Positions 1-13,000 of a stretch of 64,000 nt of DNA are shown piece after piece (within the stretch, counting starts at the first letter, position 1; every line of letters begins with the position of its first letter). The stretch spans positions 7,773,177 through 7,837,176 of the forward strand of contig NC_059398.1 of assembly GCF_905220565.1 (NCBI RefSeq). Reading direction: 5' to 3'. Under the pieces are notes generated by a model. That model saw only the letters and a list, made by a program, of their open reading frames with translations. It did not search any database and was not told the DNA's origin. The position numbers and the translations under genes were made by a program. The stretch comes from Melitaea cinxia (lineage: Eukaryota > Arthropoda > Insecta > Lepidoptera > Nymphalidae).

Positions 1-189
1 CAGTATGCACTTAACCTTTTTTTACCGTTTGTTTCAAACATTTTTTAAACTGTTAAGAACAGGTAGATTTTGAAATTTTAGTAGCTTGTATTACCGAAAT
101 ACTTAATTTTATATTCTATTGTAATTTATTCTAATTTCTATAACAATTATTTGTACACTTCCTAACCGTTTTTCTATGCCCTGTCCTAT

Positions 190-305
190 ACCCAAAAGCT
201 GCCTGGAACAAATCGCTTTTTTAGCGATAAGACCGCCTTTGTACATATTCCTCTAATTGTACTACTTTTGTTTGTATTTTTTAATGGTATGTAATAAAGA
301 ATATT
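190..305 (+). repeat. Rep-1 retroelement-like 3' tail, copy 1
   Basis: It contains GCCTGGAACAAATCGCTT, then TTAGCGATAAGACCGCC and a terminal AATAAAGA. The same block recurs at about 398 and 18733. The short AGCGAT inverted repeat and the polyadenylation-like end suggest the 3' end of a retrotransposed unit. The parent element is not identified. Confidence 0.6.
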
Positions 306-397
306 ATTTTTTTTTATTGTTGTAACAGCTACAGCAAATAATAGTAAAAAAATAGAGCTTTACAACAATTTTTTTACAAAAAAACATTTCCTTTACC

Positions 398-530
398 CAA
401 AGGTTGCCTGGAAGAGATCGCTCATTAGCGATAAGGCCGCCTTTTGTACTTATCTCCTGTTTTTAATTTTTTTTGTAATTTTGCTCACTCTTGGTGTACA
501 ATAAAGAGTTATTACTATTATTTTTATTAA
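398..530 (+). repeat. Rep-1 retroelement-like 3' tail, copy 2
   Basis: It contains GCCTGGAAGAGATCGCTC, then AGCGATAAGGCCGCC and GTGTACAATAAAGAG. It is closer to the common lepidopteran form than copy 1 and lies in the same orientation. Confidence 0.65.
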
Positions 531-658
531 TTTGTTATATCGCTTAATTTAATAAATTATTTTGTAACGTAAGGGTTACCATTTCTCGCTTTTGGCCTGA
601 TTTAAATAGTTGTAATGATTGTATAATTAAAAGTTCGGGAACTTAATTAAATAGTACA

Positions 659-815
659 AAAGGAGTGTTTTAGACCACACAACTAAAGTCTCAACTTCTC
701 TTTTCTCTTCTCCCTCTCAAACTAACTTCCGTTCGCCCCGCCCGATCACACGTTTCGTAACGCTCTCGTCACGCATTCACCAGCATACTCCCCAAGTCAA
801 GCGTGCGTAAAGAAG
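659..815 (+). repeat. Rep-5 interspersed repeat, copy 1
   Basis: About 155 bp starting GTGTTTTAGACCACAC and ending CAAGCGTGCGTAAAGAAG. A second copy in the same orientation is at 57839-57999. This copy ends about 32 bp before the first visible exon, so the native intron next to that acceptor is very short. Confidence 0.7.
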
Positions 816-847
816 ATTGACTTCAATAATAAAATACAACGGCGCAG

Positions 848-1045
848 TGATCCTGGTGTTCCCGGCGAACGAGAGCGGCGCGCTGCAGTGCGCGCAGGTG
901 CTGGCGCTGGCGGCGTGGGCGGGCTTCGTGCTGCAGGAGCGGGGCCGGCCCGCGCTGCCGCGCCACGTGGCCGCCCGCAGCGCGCTGCCCTTCCGCGCGC
1001 ACTGCTACTGGGCCGCCAGCCCGCACGCGCGCCACTCGCCCGTCG
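848..1045 (+). CDS. Rotatin-like gene, visible exon 1
   Basis: It reads ILVFPANESGALQCAQVLAL onward to HARHSPV and ends at GTGAGT in phase 1. The 3' end is clear. The acceptor (GGCGCAG) has no good pyrimidine tract, so the start is uncertain. The exon is very GC-rich inside AT-rich flanks. Confidence 0.6.
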
Positions 1046-4000
1046 GTGAGTCTCGCGCGAGGCGAGAGGAGCGACTGGTGCTCGACAGAATTGTGTGCTA
1101 AATTTATAGTTACCGTTTACTGAGCAACGAAATTGTGAATTACCTTTTTCGGTTTACGAAAATGAAGTCACGGACAAAATTATTAAAAGTGATACATTTA
1201 AATTTTGTACCAGATAAAAATTTGATAGTTTGCAATCGGTAGGTCACAATATAATGGTATGTTTCGTTTTACCTCAGCGTAAACGTCTGATCCACAGTAC
1301 TTATCTGTCAGTCAGTCAGTTCAGCCTATTGCAATCCACAGCTGGACATAGGCCTTCCCAAGTTAGTGCATGACATCGCGGTTTTCCGGAATCTTCATCC
1401 AAGCTACACCGACAATAAAAATACTCATAAAAAAATAATTAATAGATGATCACATATAAGTCTTTCAGTCCAATTTAAAAACTCTTAAAAAAACTTCATT
1501 TCGTGTATAATTTCAAGTAATGTCTGCGAAGTTAAACGAAGTTTAGTTCTTAAGTTTTAAAGGCTGTTCTTTAATAAATTAGGTTTCTACCAATAAGTTA
1601 TTCCTGTAAATTTCACGTAACTGGAACTTCACTCACAGTATTTGCATACATACCTCTCGTATGTTCAGAGTGGTTGATGTCGGAGGAGGCGTGGCGCAGC
1701 GCAGTCACCGTGCGCTGGTGGTGGGCGGCGCGCTCCACGCCCCTACCCTCCCCGCGCGCGCTGGACGCCCTGCACGCTGCGTGTATTCCACACGCCTGCG
1801 CGCGACTATTGCGTGCGTTGGAGAACGCGACCGCGCATGCGCAGGTCACTGACGCGCTCGACCTGCTGCTGAGGTAAGGCTGACCGAGAACGATTGTTGG
1901 ATTATCTGTGGCTCTTGTGAATTGTCAATTAAATACTTAGCCAAAAATTTATTATTTGAAAATATATATATATTTTTAAATATGACATGGTGCTTCCTTC
2001 ATTCTTTATTCAACGAAATTCATCTATTGTTAAAACATCTCATCATCTAGTCTCACAAATATTTTTCAAATTCAATAAGGGAAATCTTTCTAGCCCGTTA
2101 GCAGTAGCGTTGCGGGAGGGGTGCCGGGATGATGGACCATGGCCCCGGGCGGCACACGAAAGGGGGTGGCAAAATCACCGGGATTTTTTCAATTTTGAAA
2201 AAAAAAATTGTTTCGAATCGCTTCCGCAGTGTAACACATAAAACAAAGTTTGTGTGTACTTATGTACGCATGTAAGAGGTTATACTTCATTGGCTAACTA
2301 ACTTCACGTTGCTAACTTCTTCTTCTTTGACTAGCTAGCTTCAGGGTGTCATAGATATTTGTTATTTATTTATTATCTCTATAGTAACCTAATTTTGCAG
2401 TATTATTTATTCTTACCTCTTACAGTGATGTCACAATATACGTCGAATTTCGGAAGAACATAGAAAGTGTTGGGTGCGTCTTCTCAATAACTCTTATTCA
2501 AATAAAATTTTTTCGTGTACTTTCCGTTAGCTAATAAAGGCGTAAAAACAAACTCAATAAATTAATGAAAATTTTGTACGTTTGCTCAGACAGTCAGATA
2601 GTAGTGTACATACATACATATAATCACGCCTCTTTCCCGTAGGGGTAGGCAGAGACCACTTCTTTCCACTTGCTACGATCCTTATATACTTCTTTCGCTT
2701 CGTCCAGTTTCATTATTCCCTTCATACATGCTCTTCAGTTTAGGGTACTCTTGACCTGGCCTTTTTTCAAGACGTTCCTTATTTGGTCTCGGAACGTCCG
2801 CCTAGGACTACCCCTTCATACCCTTCCATTCACACTCGCCTTATACACTTTTTTCGTCAAATGTTCTTCACGCATTCTCTCGACATGGCCAAACCATCTG
2901 AGCATACCTTTCTCAATTTTTGTCACTACATCTTCTTTCAGACCACAACGTTTCCTTATCTCACTATTCCTTTTCCTGTCACTCAGTTTAACTCCTATCA
3001 TACTTCTTAACGCTCTCATCTCAACTGCATTTATTCTGCTTTCGTGTTTCTTCTGCCATACCCAACTTTCACTTCCGCACACGAGTGTCGGAACCAACAC
3101 TCCCTCATGCACAGCCAAACGAGCCTTTTTAGACACCTTCCGACTTCTCATAAAGGAGTGCAAAGCTCCATTCACCCTGTTTCCTGCATTCACTCTTCTT
3201 TCAATATCACTCTCACACTTTTCATCTCTTGTATTTAATTTATTTTTATTCATGCGTTCCCACGAAATAGCGAGGGAAAGATTTGTCTACCCCAGCAGAG
3301 CCCCGCATGCCAGGGTAAGGTTGGCCTAATTCTGGGTCGCCCGGTCCCAGGGCAGTGTGGCACGCTAACGACTAGGCTTGCCCCTAGCCACGCATCCATC
3401 CGCGCGGCAGACGTTGGATTGGCGGAGAGGTTAGGAATAGGGAAAGGGAAGGATAGGTGGTGTGAAAAGGAAGATTGGCAAGTTAGTGTGGGGAATAGGA
3501 ACTGTATGATATTACTGCCCAGAGGGTAAGGGATAGGACAGTAATAGCTAGGGAAGCCGAGGTCGCATACTATACAACAACTACCGGACAGGTAATTGGG
3601 ATAAGTATCCCATGACTATATAGTAGTGTAGTCATATATTTTTTTCGTTTGTAACGATATTGTGAGCTAACAAGAAGACGTCCCCCGTGGACAGCTACGC
3701 GCAGCTGATCCCGGCGGCCGGCGCGCAGGAGATGGCGGGCCTGCCGTGGCAGCACGCGCGCCGCTTCCTGGGCGCGCCGCCCGCCTCTGCGCGCGACACC
3801 GCGCTGCTCGCCGCTCTGCTGAACTTCATCGTCGCCTACATGGACAACATGCCGAAAGAAGGTGACATAACTACTCATTTATATAATACTACTTATATAT
3901 ATGTAGGGTCAGGAGCCGACATTATATAAAAAAACTCAGATTACTTTGCACTAATTTATTAATAAATCAATTGTAAGTATAATCAACTTTTCCAATACTA

Positions 4001-7000
4001 AATTATAATAAATACGGCCGTTGGTACAACGTGTGCACCGGGCGACGGTCGACAGGCGAATGCCCCCTCGACTGGCAAACAGCCTTTTATACTATTTCCT
4101 AGTTGGCGTGAGCGTCGACTCATGCCCGATCACACGTTGTTTACAAAATATGACGGTGGCGCCGTCACGGCCATACTGACGTGCGTTTGTCCTCGAACGC
4201 GTCTTCATCACAAATCAATTAGGTATCTGAGAACAAAGAAAACGAACTGTTCGGTCATCCTGCCGATTATCAAGAATTGTTTTAACTTATTTTCTGTCAA
4301 CAAAATCGTTAAGTCAAATCTAAGATGTCTGGTCCGGTTTACATTAACCCTTCAGAGTAAGCTGGACCGGTCAACAGACCCTGCAGCAACATCATCCCTT
4401 CAGTATCCACTGGCCCGGATTGTGCTAGACCGGACATTGATCCCTATAGCCAGCTAGACTGGATATCGATCCCTATAGCAGGCTAGACTAGATCAATTCC
4501 CTGTAGCTTTTAATGCTAGACTAGGTGTACATCCCTTTAGCTGGTGGTGCTAGCCTAGATATACACCCCTTTAGCAGAGTCATTGGACTGGTTAAACCCT
4601 ACAATGACTTACACATTTTTTTTATCCTCTTTTCTTTACACTTATTTTTTTCTTATTATTTTTTTTTTACAAATTAGCTATTCTTAATTCTTATCTCTTA
4701 ATGAATTTACTTAATCTCTATGATGAATTTCAGCATTGGTTACAACAATAGCAGAATGTACGTCTGGCAATGAACTATTTTCAGAGGTAGTGCGAGACCT
4801 CCCAAAGTTTGCGTAACTACTATTACTAACAACAGACAGGGTATCGCTACTTAATGAGTTGACGTTATCAGTATGACGATTAGTTTCATGAACAAGATCA
4901 TCTTCCTCACACGCCGTCACGCCATCATCGTTGTCGAAATTCTCGGAAACTTCTAACAGACCTAATGGACCACGAGGAACTTCTCGCAAATTTTCGTGTG
5001 CATATTTGTATATCCGGTTTGAACCATTAATGTGTTTCAACTCGTACCGATCATTTTCGAGAACTGCAGTGATCTTGAAAGGACCTTTATATTTCCGGTC
5101 TAACTTTGTTTGATGTCGTTCCTGACTTTTAACAAAAACAAAGTCACCGACAGAAAAAAGTTTTACCTGTGCTTTTCCCCGGTTGAAACGTAGGGTGTCA
5201 ATTTCAGCTGCCTTTTTTATATTATCGGAAGCATTTGAGCGCACTGCTTCAAGATCTAATCTAGTTGGATCGTTGGAATATGAAGATATTCTGGCTATTT
5301 CTAGCGAACTCCCTTGTATGCCGAACATCAATTCTATTGGAGTAAACCCTGTCACTCTAGAACGCGTACTATTCAAGGCAAGCTGTATATCGCCAAGCTG
5401 CTCCTGCCAGGACTGATCGGAACTACACTCAGCAATGGTAAGTAGACTCTTTAACGTGCGCATCACGCGCTCTACCTGACCATTGGCTCTACTAGACCCA
5501 GTAGCGATCAGGTGCAATTCAATATTGTTGCTTTCGCAAAATTCTTTAAAATCCGAATTGTCATATGAACGTCCGCGATCAGCGATTATACTTTTTGGAG
5601 CGCCAAACAAATGTACAGATTCTTTGACAGCTTTAATAGCATTAGCAGAGTTCAACGCCGTTGTATGTTTTAGCAGAACAAATTTTGTAAAAGCATCGAC
5701 AATGACAGAACAGTATTCCTTACGATAGCTTTTACCACTCAATTTGCCCGTCAGATCGAGATGTAACGTGTGCCAGGGTACCGCTGGTTTAGGAATAGAA
5801 TGCAGTCGCACCTGCTGAGAACCTGAAGGGCCCTTTGATGATTTGCAGATCACGCAGGAGTCTACAAATTTCTTTACGTTTCGAGACATATTTTGGAACC
5901 AATAAAGCTCGTACATCTTATCGAGAGTTTTTTCATAACCCAAATGTTTTATTTCAGAATGCACGTGACTTATGAGTGATCAGATCAACGAATGTGGCAA
6001 TATAGGTAACCATTTCGTAGTTTTGTTGCGCTCTATCTTACGATACAATATGCCTTGCCTAATATCATACGTGCGCAATATTTCAGAAGGTAATTCATTC
6101 GACCGTATTTTATTGATTATATTGGAGATTTCACTATCCCGCTGTTGTTCTACAGACAGCCACCCCTTTTCGAGCTCTGAGAAATTAACCATCTTGGATT
6201 TTGACTGCAGGTCTTGATTATCCAGGGGAGAATTACGGGACAAAAAATCAGCGTGGGCCATGTTTTTGCCCTCTTTGTAAACTATATCGAAATCGTACGA
6301 TTGCAATATTGCCCACCATCGATGCACTCTGGGGGTTAAGTCTTTTTTTGAGTGCGAGGACTTTAACGCGTTACAGTCTGTGTAGACTGTAAACTTTCGG
6401 CCATAAAGGTAGTGACGGAAATGTTCTATCGACTTAACAACCGCTAACGTCTCCAGTTCGTAGGAGTGATAGCGACTCTCCGCATCACTCGTTTTGCGAC
6501 TAAAGTAAGCGACTACATGTGGTAAACCGTCATATTTTTGGATCAAGACAGCACCATAACCGTCACTGCTGGCATCGGTATGCAGCTCTATAGGTAGCGA
6601 TGGGTCGAATATTTTCAGTACTGGTTCTGTCACTAGATATTTAACGATTTCGCCGTGAATTCTATCATGCTCAGCCGTCCAAATGACAGGACCTTTTCCT
6701 GATGTTAGTGGGTAAAGAGGTCTCAGCAACTTTGAAAAGTTAGGAATGAACTGTCTGAAATATGTCGCTAATCCTATTAACTGCCTAACTTGCTTAGCAT
6801 TTTTAGGTTTTGGAGCATCCTGCAGAGCTTGAACTTTGCGAGGATTTGGTTTAAGCTTACCGGCGGAAATGACGTAACCAAGATATTCAATTTCTTTCTT
6901 CATAAACTTGCATTTTTTGAAGTTAAATGAAAATCCGGCATTAGACAAGGTGTCCAGTAATTTGTCCAGGCGAGACAGACCCTCATCTGCAGTTTCAGAT

Positions 7001-10000
7001 ACAGAGAGAACATCGTCCATATAAACTAATATTCTGTCATCATTAAGGGGTTTTAACGCGGAGTTAATAGCTCTTTGAAAGACCTGTGGTGCGTTTTTTA
7101 AACCGAACGGCATGGTCAAATATTCATACTGTCCAGTGGGGGTAACGAAAGCGGTCTTTTCTACTGAGTCTTCATGGACTTTAATTTGGTGAAATCCTGA
7201 AGCCATGTCAATGCTACAGAAAAATTTCGCTCCATTTAATTTATCGATTTGATCGCTGATCAATGGGAGGGGATAACTATCTGGGCGAGTATTGCTGTTA
7301 AGTTCTCTGTAGTCTACACATAGCCGATCACTACCATCTTTCTTCTTGACTAGAAGAATAGGGCTCGCAAAAGGCGATGTACTTTCCCTGATTATGTTCA
7401 CGTCTAATAGTTCCTGAACTTTTTTGTCAACAACTTTAAGCTCCGTTGGGGATAATCTGTAAGGTCTCCGATGAACAGTTTTGGTGGGATCGATTAAGTC
7501 AATTCTCAGTTCGCCTGTTGTAATTTGTGTAGTGGGTAGTTTTTCAATAAAGTTATTAGAATATTTTTCAAGTATTTCGAATAACCGTTCCCTATCCTTT
7601 CCGTCAAGATCAGTGTCGACAGTTTTCTCATCAAAGGTGCTCGAAACCTTACAGCAGTTTGTATTTTTGGTCTTAAAAAACGTTAATCCATCATCACTAA
7701 GAGATACAGACACACCGGCATTCAAAATATCACGACCCAATAGTACATCGTCACTAAGGTTATTATCAGGCAACACGTGATACATAACCTCCAAGGTAAC
7801 ACTCTGAATCTTAGTGGGGCACTTGATTTGTATTGAAGAAACTAGCTTACTACCGCCTAACCCTTTTAGTGACACTTGTTCATGAAACTGTTCGCCTTTT
7901 AAGGATTTAATACAACTCTGCTTTATGAGGCTACACTCGGAACCAGAATCAAATATAAAAGGTAACTGAATACCACTTATCTGTAGAACTCCGCGAGAAG
8001 TCCTGGCGCACACGTTGACCTGCTTTGAGCTCGTGGAAGTGGCACCTGGAGCGCCATCTTCCTTCTTCTTGTAACGCATCGGGCAGCCAGAGACCACGTG
8101 GCCGGGGTCACCACACACGTAGCAGCTGACAGCAGGTCGGGAATTAGCTACCGACGGCCGTGGTAAATCGGACTTAGCTGGAATTGGAGAAGATTTCGAG
8201 ATAAGTCTGATTTTATCACGACACTCGTGACCACGATGCCCTAATCTTCCGCAGAAATTGCAGCTCCCGCGAAACGGAGTGATTCTGAATCGCTTCGCTT
8301 CGGATTCTGTTGAAGCTGGATCCTCAAAACGACGTTTCAGATTGAAGCTTCGTAGTGTGCGAAACAGCTGATTTTTGTTGTTAATTACCACAGAATTTAA
8401 CTCACGGCGAATTTTGTCGTCGCATTGCGATAATATGGATATTGCAAATCCGGTAATAACTTTCTCGGGCATATTACAGTCGGGAATTTTCTCTATTAAT
8501 TCCCATAGTCTTATGCCAGCTTCGGCTGGGCTCTCCTTGACATCAATGCGAAACTTAATTATTTGGTCAAAATAATCTTGTATCATCATTGGCTTCGAAA
8601 ATTTTGATATGAGAATCTCCTTGATCGCAGGCCATGATATCTTATCAGTCTGTATTTTGGCCAAACACATTGCGGCACGCCCCTTGAGTGAGTGTGTAAG
8701 AGCCAGAATTAAATCTACTCCTTCGAGGTTCTTCTTTGTGATTATGAGCTCACTCAACGCACACCAGTTAACGATATCAGCTTCGGGCTCGTCGGGGTCG
8801 AAGTTGATTAGCTTTGGCAATGATGCTTGAGCACCTTGACTGGTAGTCAGATTTTCTGCGATTTTCTTAAAGATCGCTTCAATTCCCGAAGAGAAAACTG
8901 CCATTTGTTCCGTTACACTTGAGAGTGGGGGTGGATCCGAGACTTCTGATGTAGGGTCAGGAGCCGACATTATATAAAAAAACTCAGATTACTTTGCACT
9001 AATTTATTAATAAATCAATTGTAAGTATAATCAACTTTTCCAATACTAAATTATAATAAATACGGCCGTTGGTACAACGTGTGCACCGGGCGACGGTCGA
9101 CAGGCGAATGCCCCCTCGACTGGCAAACAGCCTTTTATACTATTTCCTAGTTGGCGTGAGCGTCGACTCATGCCCGATCACACGTTGTTTACAAAATATG
9201 ACGGTGGCGCCGTCATATATATATTCTTTATTGCACTTTAGAAAATAACAATTCTAAATCTTTTTAAAAAGGATGTTGGCAAGGGCAAATAAGTGAATAT
9301 CAAATAATATCAAAAAACTTAACGTATAAATATAAAAAAAATAATGCTGAAGATATTTCAAAGAATAATAATATATATTAATAAATAAATGAATATCTAT
9401 AACATACACACGGTCGTCTGTTGTTAAGGTAAGCAACATAATATCACTATGAGAACTACAAATTCATCAGCTGACTTGTTAAATGAAGGTTCACTTTTGA
9501 ATTTATCTAGTTGAACGACGCATTGGCGCAACGGTCACAGCACTAGTTTGTGTCTGTTGCGTGGCGGTTGCGGGTTCGATCCCCGCACATAACAAACATT
9601 TGTATTGGCCATTCAGATCTTTGCCGTGGTCTGGGTGTTTATGCAGTCCTTGTTGGTCTCCGCATCGTGCCTCGGAGAGCACGTTAAGCCGTCGGTCCCG
9701 GTTGTTATCATTACACCTGATAGCGATCGTTACTCATAGTAGGGAATATATCCGCCAACCCGCATTACAGCAGCGTGGTAGATTAAACTCTGATCCTTCT
9801 CCTATAGGGAAAAGAGGCTTATGCCCATTCGTGGGATATTACAGACTGAAGCGATATGTATGTTTTATGGTTCTTCATTTTATAATACTTCCATAAATAA
9901 ATAATTTCGCGTTTAAATGTAAGCTTTAGTAATAGCATAGTCCAAAGAGCACTGTAACTTATTAATTTTATTAGGAGCTGCCTTGTCCTGGATAATATCA

Positions 10001-13000
10001 TCGTTCATCGGAAGCGACGCTGTTATAATATCACTGCTCAGTCAAGATCGTCTCTACCCGCAACAGACTCTACAAGAGGACATAGAGTTGACACAATTAC
10101 GTATATACATTATAAAAGTTGTTTTGAGATGTGTCATACGTGTCGAGCTGCAAGGGGACTTCAGCTGTAGCAAAATGGAAAGTCTGCTGAAAATTCTACT
10201 GACATGTTTCGAAAGAATCGATTTGAAGAACTTTCATATGCTTGGTAAGTTTTGCTGTTTTATTATTTTATCGTAACTTATCACATGGAGTCTATTACAA
10301 TGTTCTGTGAAAGCAATGGTGTCCTTTTATGTCATTATGAATAGTGCTAGTAGTAAACTGTTAAAACCAATCCATATAATGTCAAATATTTGATTGTAAG
10401 AGTAGAGTCGTGTCTTCTTTTTCTTGAGTTTCGCTATCCCTACTATGAAATATAATGAGTGCGTATGAACTTACAATCCTTACGTTTTTGTTTTAGATTA
10501 TATCTATTTCTAATTCGTAAATTCTTTCAATACGGACCGTATATAAAGCATTTCATTAAAGTTTTTTTTTTTAATTTTGTGCAAATTGTCGTTGCGTAAA
10601 TGTGACATAGAAAAATATCGGTTGGTATAGTTCGCGTCATGTAAAAGGAACGCTGAAGGAAAATGGAGGGGGTGCGTTTGCGCATGGGTATACTCGCGCA
10701 CAAAAGTACTACTGTTTTATTTTTTAATTAGGCTTTCACTCGCGGCTTTCTATAATGGTTATTGGTATACATTAAAAATAATAGAAATACCAGTGCGAAT
10801 AATTTGGACTAAATAAGTATAATAATTATCACTTTACAAAATTACATTTTTTTTAAACAAAAGCAATAACAATTTTTTTTGTTATTGAAATGTCGTATTC
10901 AAAAATATTAATTATCTGTACTCTCGATATTCGTATTTTAATAGTTTTTATGTGTTTAAAATGATAAATTGATATTTGTTTTTTAGTGAAATGTGTTGTT
11001 AAAGTGAGTGATAAATGCGGAAAAAACGTGAATTATGATTGACAGTGGTTTATTTACCAAATAAGACTGTTCCAAAAAATGAACAGTACGAAAAAGTTTT
11101 TTCAAGAGTTGGCAACACTGTAAATCACCTTTGCGCATTTTCATAGCCAGCGTTCTTTTTACGTGACGCGAATTATATGTTATAAATAATTGTTCTCACT
11201 TCTCTATGTAAAACTATTTCGTAATTTATAAAACTTTTGTGCGCGATAGTATTTTGAATCGACGTCGAACTGTCCAACCAGTAGCACACCGGCAAGCATG
11301 CGACACGTGATAAACACGATAGCTCCCTACCCCATACCACCAAATAGACCGATAAATCGCTTCTGCGCAGCTTCAAGGCCAGCGTTCTTTTTACATGACG
11401 CGAACTATATATAGCAATGCCTTAAAACCTTTTTTGAGATATTGTAAATTTTAAAATAACTGTTAATGGATACAGAGAATGCTCGGCACCAGTCTGCTTT
11501 TATTTTTACGTTTGTGTAAATAAAATAAAAAAATACCTTTGTTATGTTAGTTATTGCAAACTTTGCAAGCATATCAACTCGCATCTCGCTTAAACTTTTG
11601 AAATTAACAAACTTTACTCCTAACGATTAGTAATCATTGAGCATGGACATGGTATTATTTAAATATAGACTTTATACACGATTATATCCGTAGAAGTACG
11701 GACCGGCCAGTCTTAACTTTAAGCGAATAAATAAACATGAACCATATGTTGCACATCCCGTACAAACAAAGATTTCCTTTTGGTTAGTTTTGCTTATCTT
11801 TCGCCTCGCGGGATCCAGCGTATCGGCGTGTACCAGTTACACTCGGCCGCTAATTGTGTTTGCGGCGTGCAAATGTGTAGCGATAATGATCTTTATGTAT
11901 GTAAACAGTAATTATGACATTTACTGAACAAATAAACAGCACGCTTGTTACAATATGGTGTTATTAAACTCTACATATAAGCTTTGTTCGTTTTTGTATT
12001 CTGCTTTGCATTATTTTTTTAGGTGATCTTCATACGATGGTATATCCTTTTATCATTAAAAGCACTGAGGGTGATAAAACACCTGACGCGTAGTTGTACG
12101 GAAATTAGTCAAATAACTTTCTTTGTACAATTTGTATTTATCTAATATTCGTAGACATTAGGTAAAAAATCATGTAATATCTAAACGTTTCCGAGTAGTA
12201 GTTAAAGATATGATGAAAGTGCTGTAACAATAGCTATGTAAGACACGACGGACAGACTAGCCAGTTTGGCCAGATATTAGGTAAGGCTGGACACCCTAAA
12301 TTATGAAGGATTTTGTATGTTATTGTTAGTATTAATACGACAGAAGACAAAAAAATTGTGTGTAAAACAAGGATTTTCTGATTATTAACAATCGTTTTTC
12401 TTTAATTTTAATTGCGAGGTGACTGATCAAAACTAAAAAGCCTAAAAAATGCCGTTTAATTTAACCGAATACGCATTAAAAAAAGCCTAACTATGTCCGG
12501 CTTTATCTGGATGCCTGGCAACCCTATATTTAAGTGACGGGTGAGTAACGTTCGAGTGTTCCAGGATATCTGAACGAGCTGATACGGTGCGTGAGATACG
12601 CAGCGTATTCTCGGTACTGTAAGTTATCGGAGGAAACTCTGATGCACAGCTTACACGTGATGACGCGCGTCCTGGAAGTGTGCGCATCCACCGCGGGCCG
12701 CAAGGGGCAGGCGTGTCGCCTGGAAGCGCTGCTGGTGCTGCTTGCGGTGCTGAAGCTCGTGCATGCAAAGGCAATACCGCCGCAAGTACGTACGGTTCTG
12801 AAATAACCCTTTGATATTCCGCGATTTACTGTAAAGCTACTTTTACTTCAAGGAGAAACACTGCGTCCAAATTACATATATCCTTGAGAATTTTTGTCGA
12901 AATATGCTTGCAACATCCTTACATTATCCAGTATTTCTTTATAGTGTTAGGTAATACATGATATATTAAGCAGTTTCTTTAACCTATGAATCTTTGCAAC

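Larger units (their letters stand above)
1..847. other. Upstream intron of the rotatin-like gene, repeat-filled
   Basis: No coding exon is visible. The stretch is AT-rich and holds two Rep-1 tails and one Rep-5 copy. Because the first visible exon begins inside a codon, this should be the 3' part of an intron whose upstream exon is outside the window. Confidence 0.6.
3902..9215 (-). mobile_element. Ty3/Gypsy LTR retrotransposon, young but with one pol stop
   Basis: The element is 5,314 bp with two 266-bp direct repeats (3902-4167 and 8950-9215) that appear identical by eye. Each starts TG and ends CA. The flanks share TATA, consistent with a 4-bp target duplication, although the site is itself TA-rich. 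Gag, protease, reverse transcriptase, RNase H and integrase follow on the minus strand in one reading frame, the Ty3/Gypsy order. One TGA (5982-5980) interrupts the frame before integrase. No envelope ORF is present. It sits in intron 3, antisense to the host gene. Confidence 0.93.

Noticed and set aside
817..1101. Open frame starting at TTG 817
   Set aside because: The start is not ATG, and the frame is only an exon (848-1045) read through into the intron; the upstream part is Rep-5 and flank.
2670..3329. 219-codon plus-strand open frame
   Set aside because: It is the antisense shadow of a LINE C-terminal fragment whose minus-strand text has clear protein similarity.
4122..4457. 111-codon plus-strand open frame
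   Set aside because: It crosses the LTR boundary of the Gypsy element and has no recognised protein content.
9553..9595. Possible true tRNA gene at the SINE head
   Set aside because: The B box is good, but no cloverleaf with matching acceptor stem is visible and the same body follows in other copies, so this is a SINE head.
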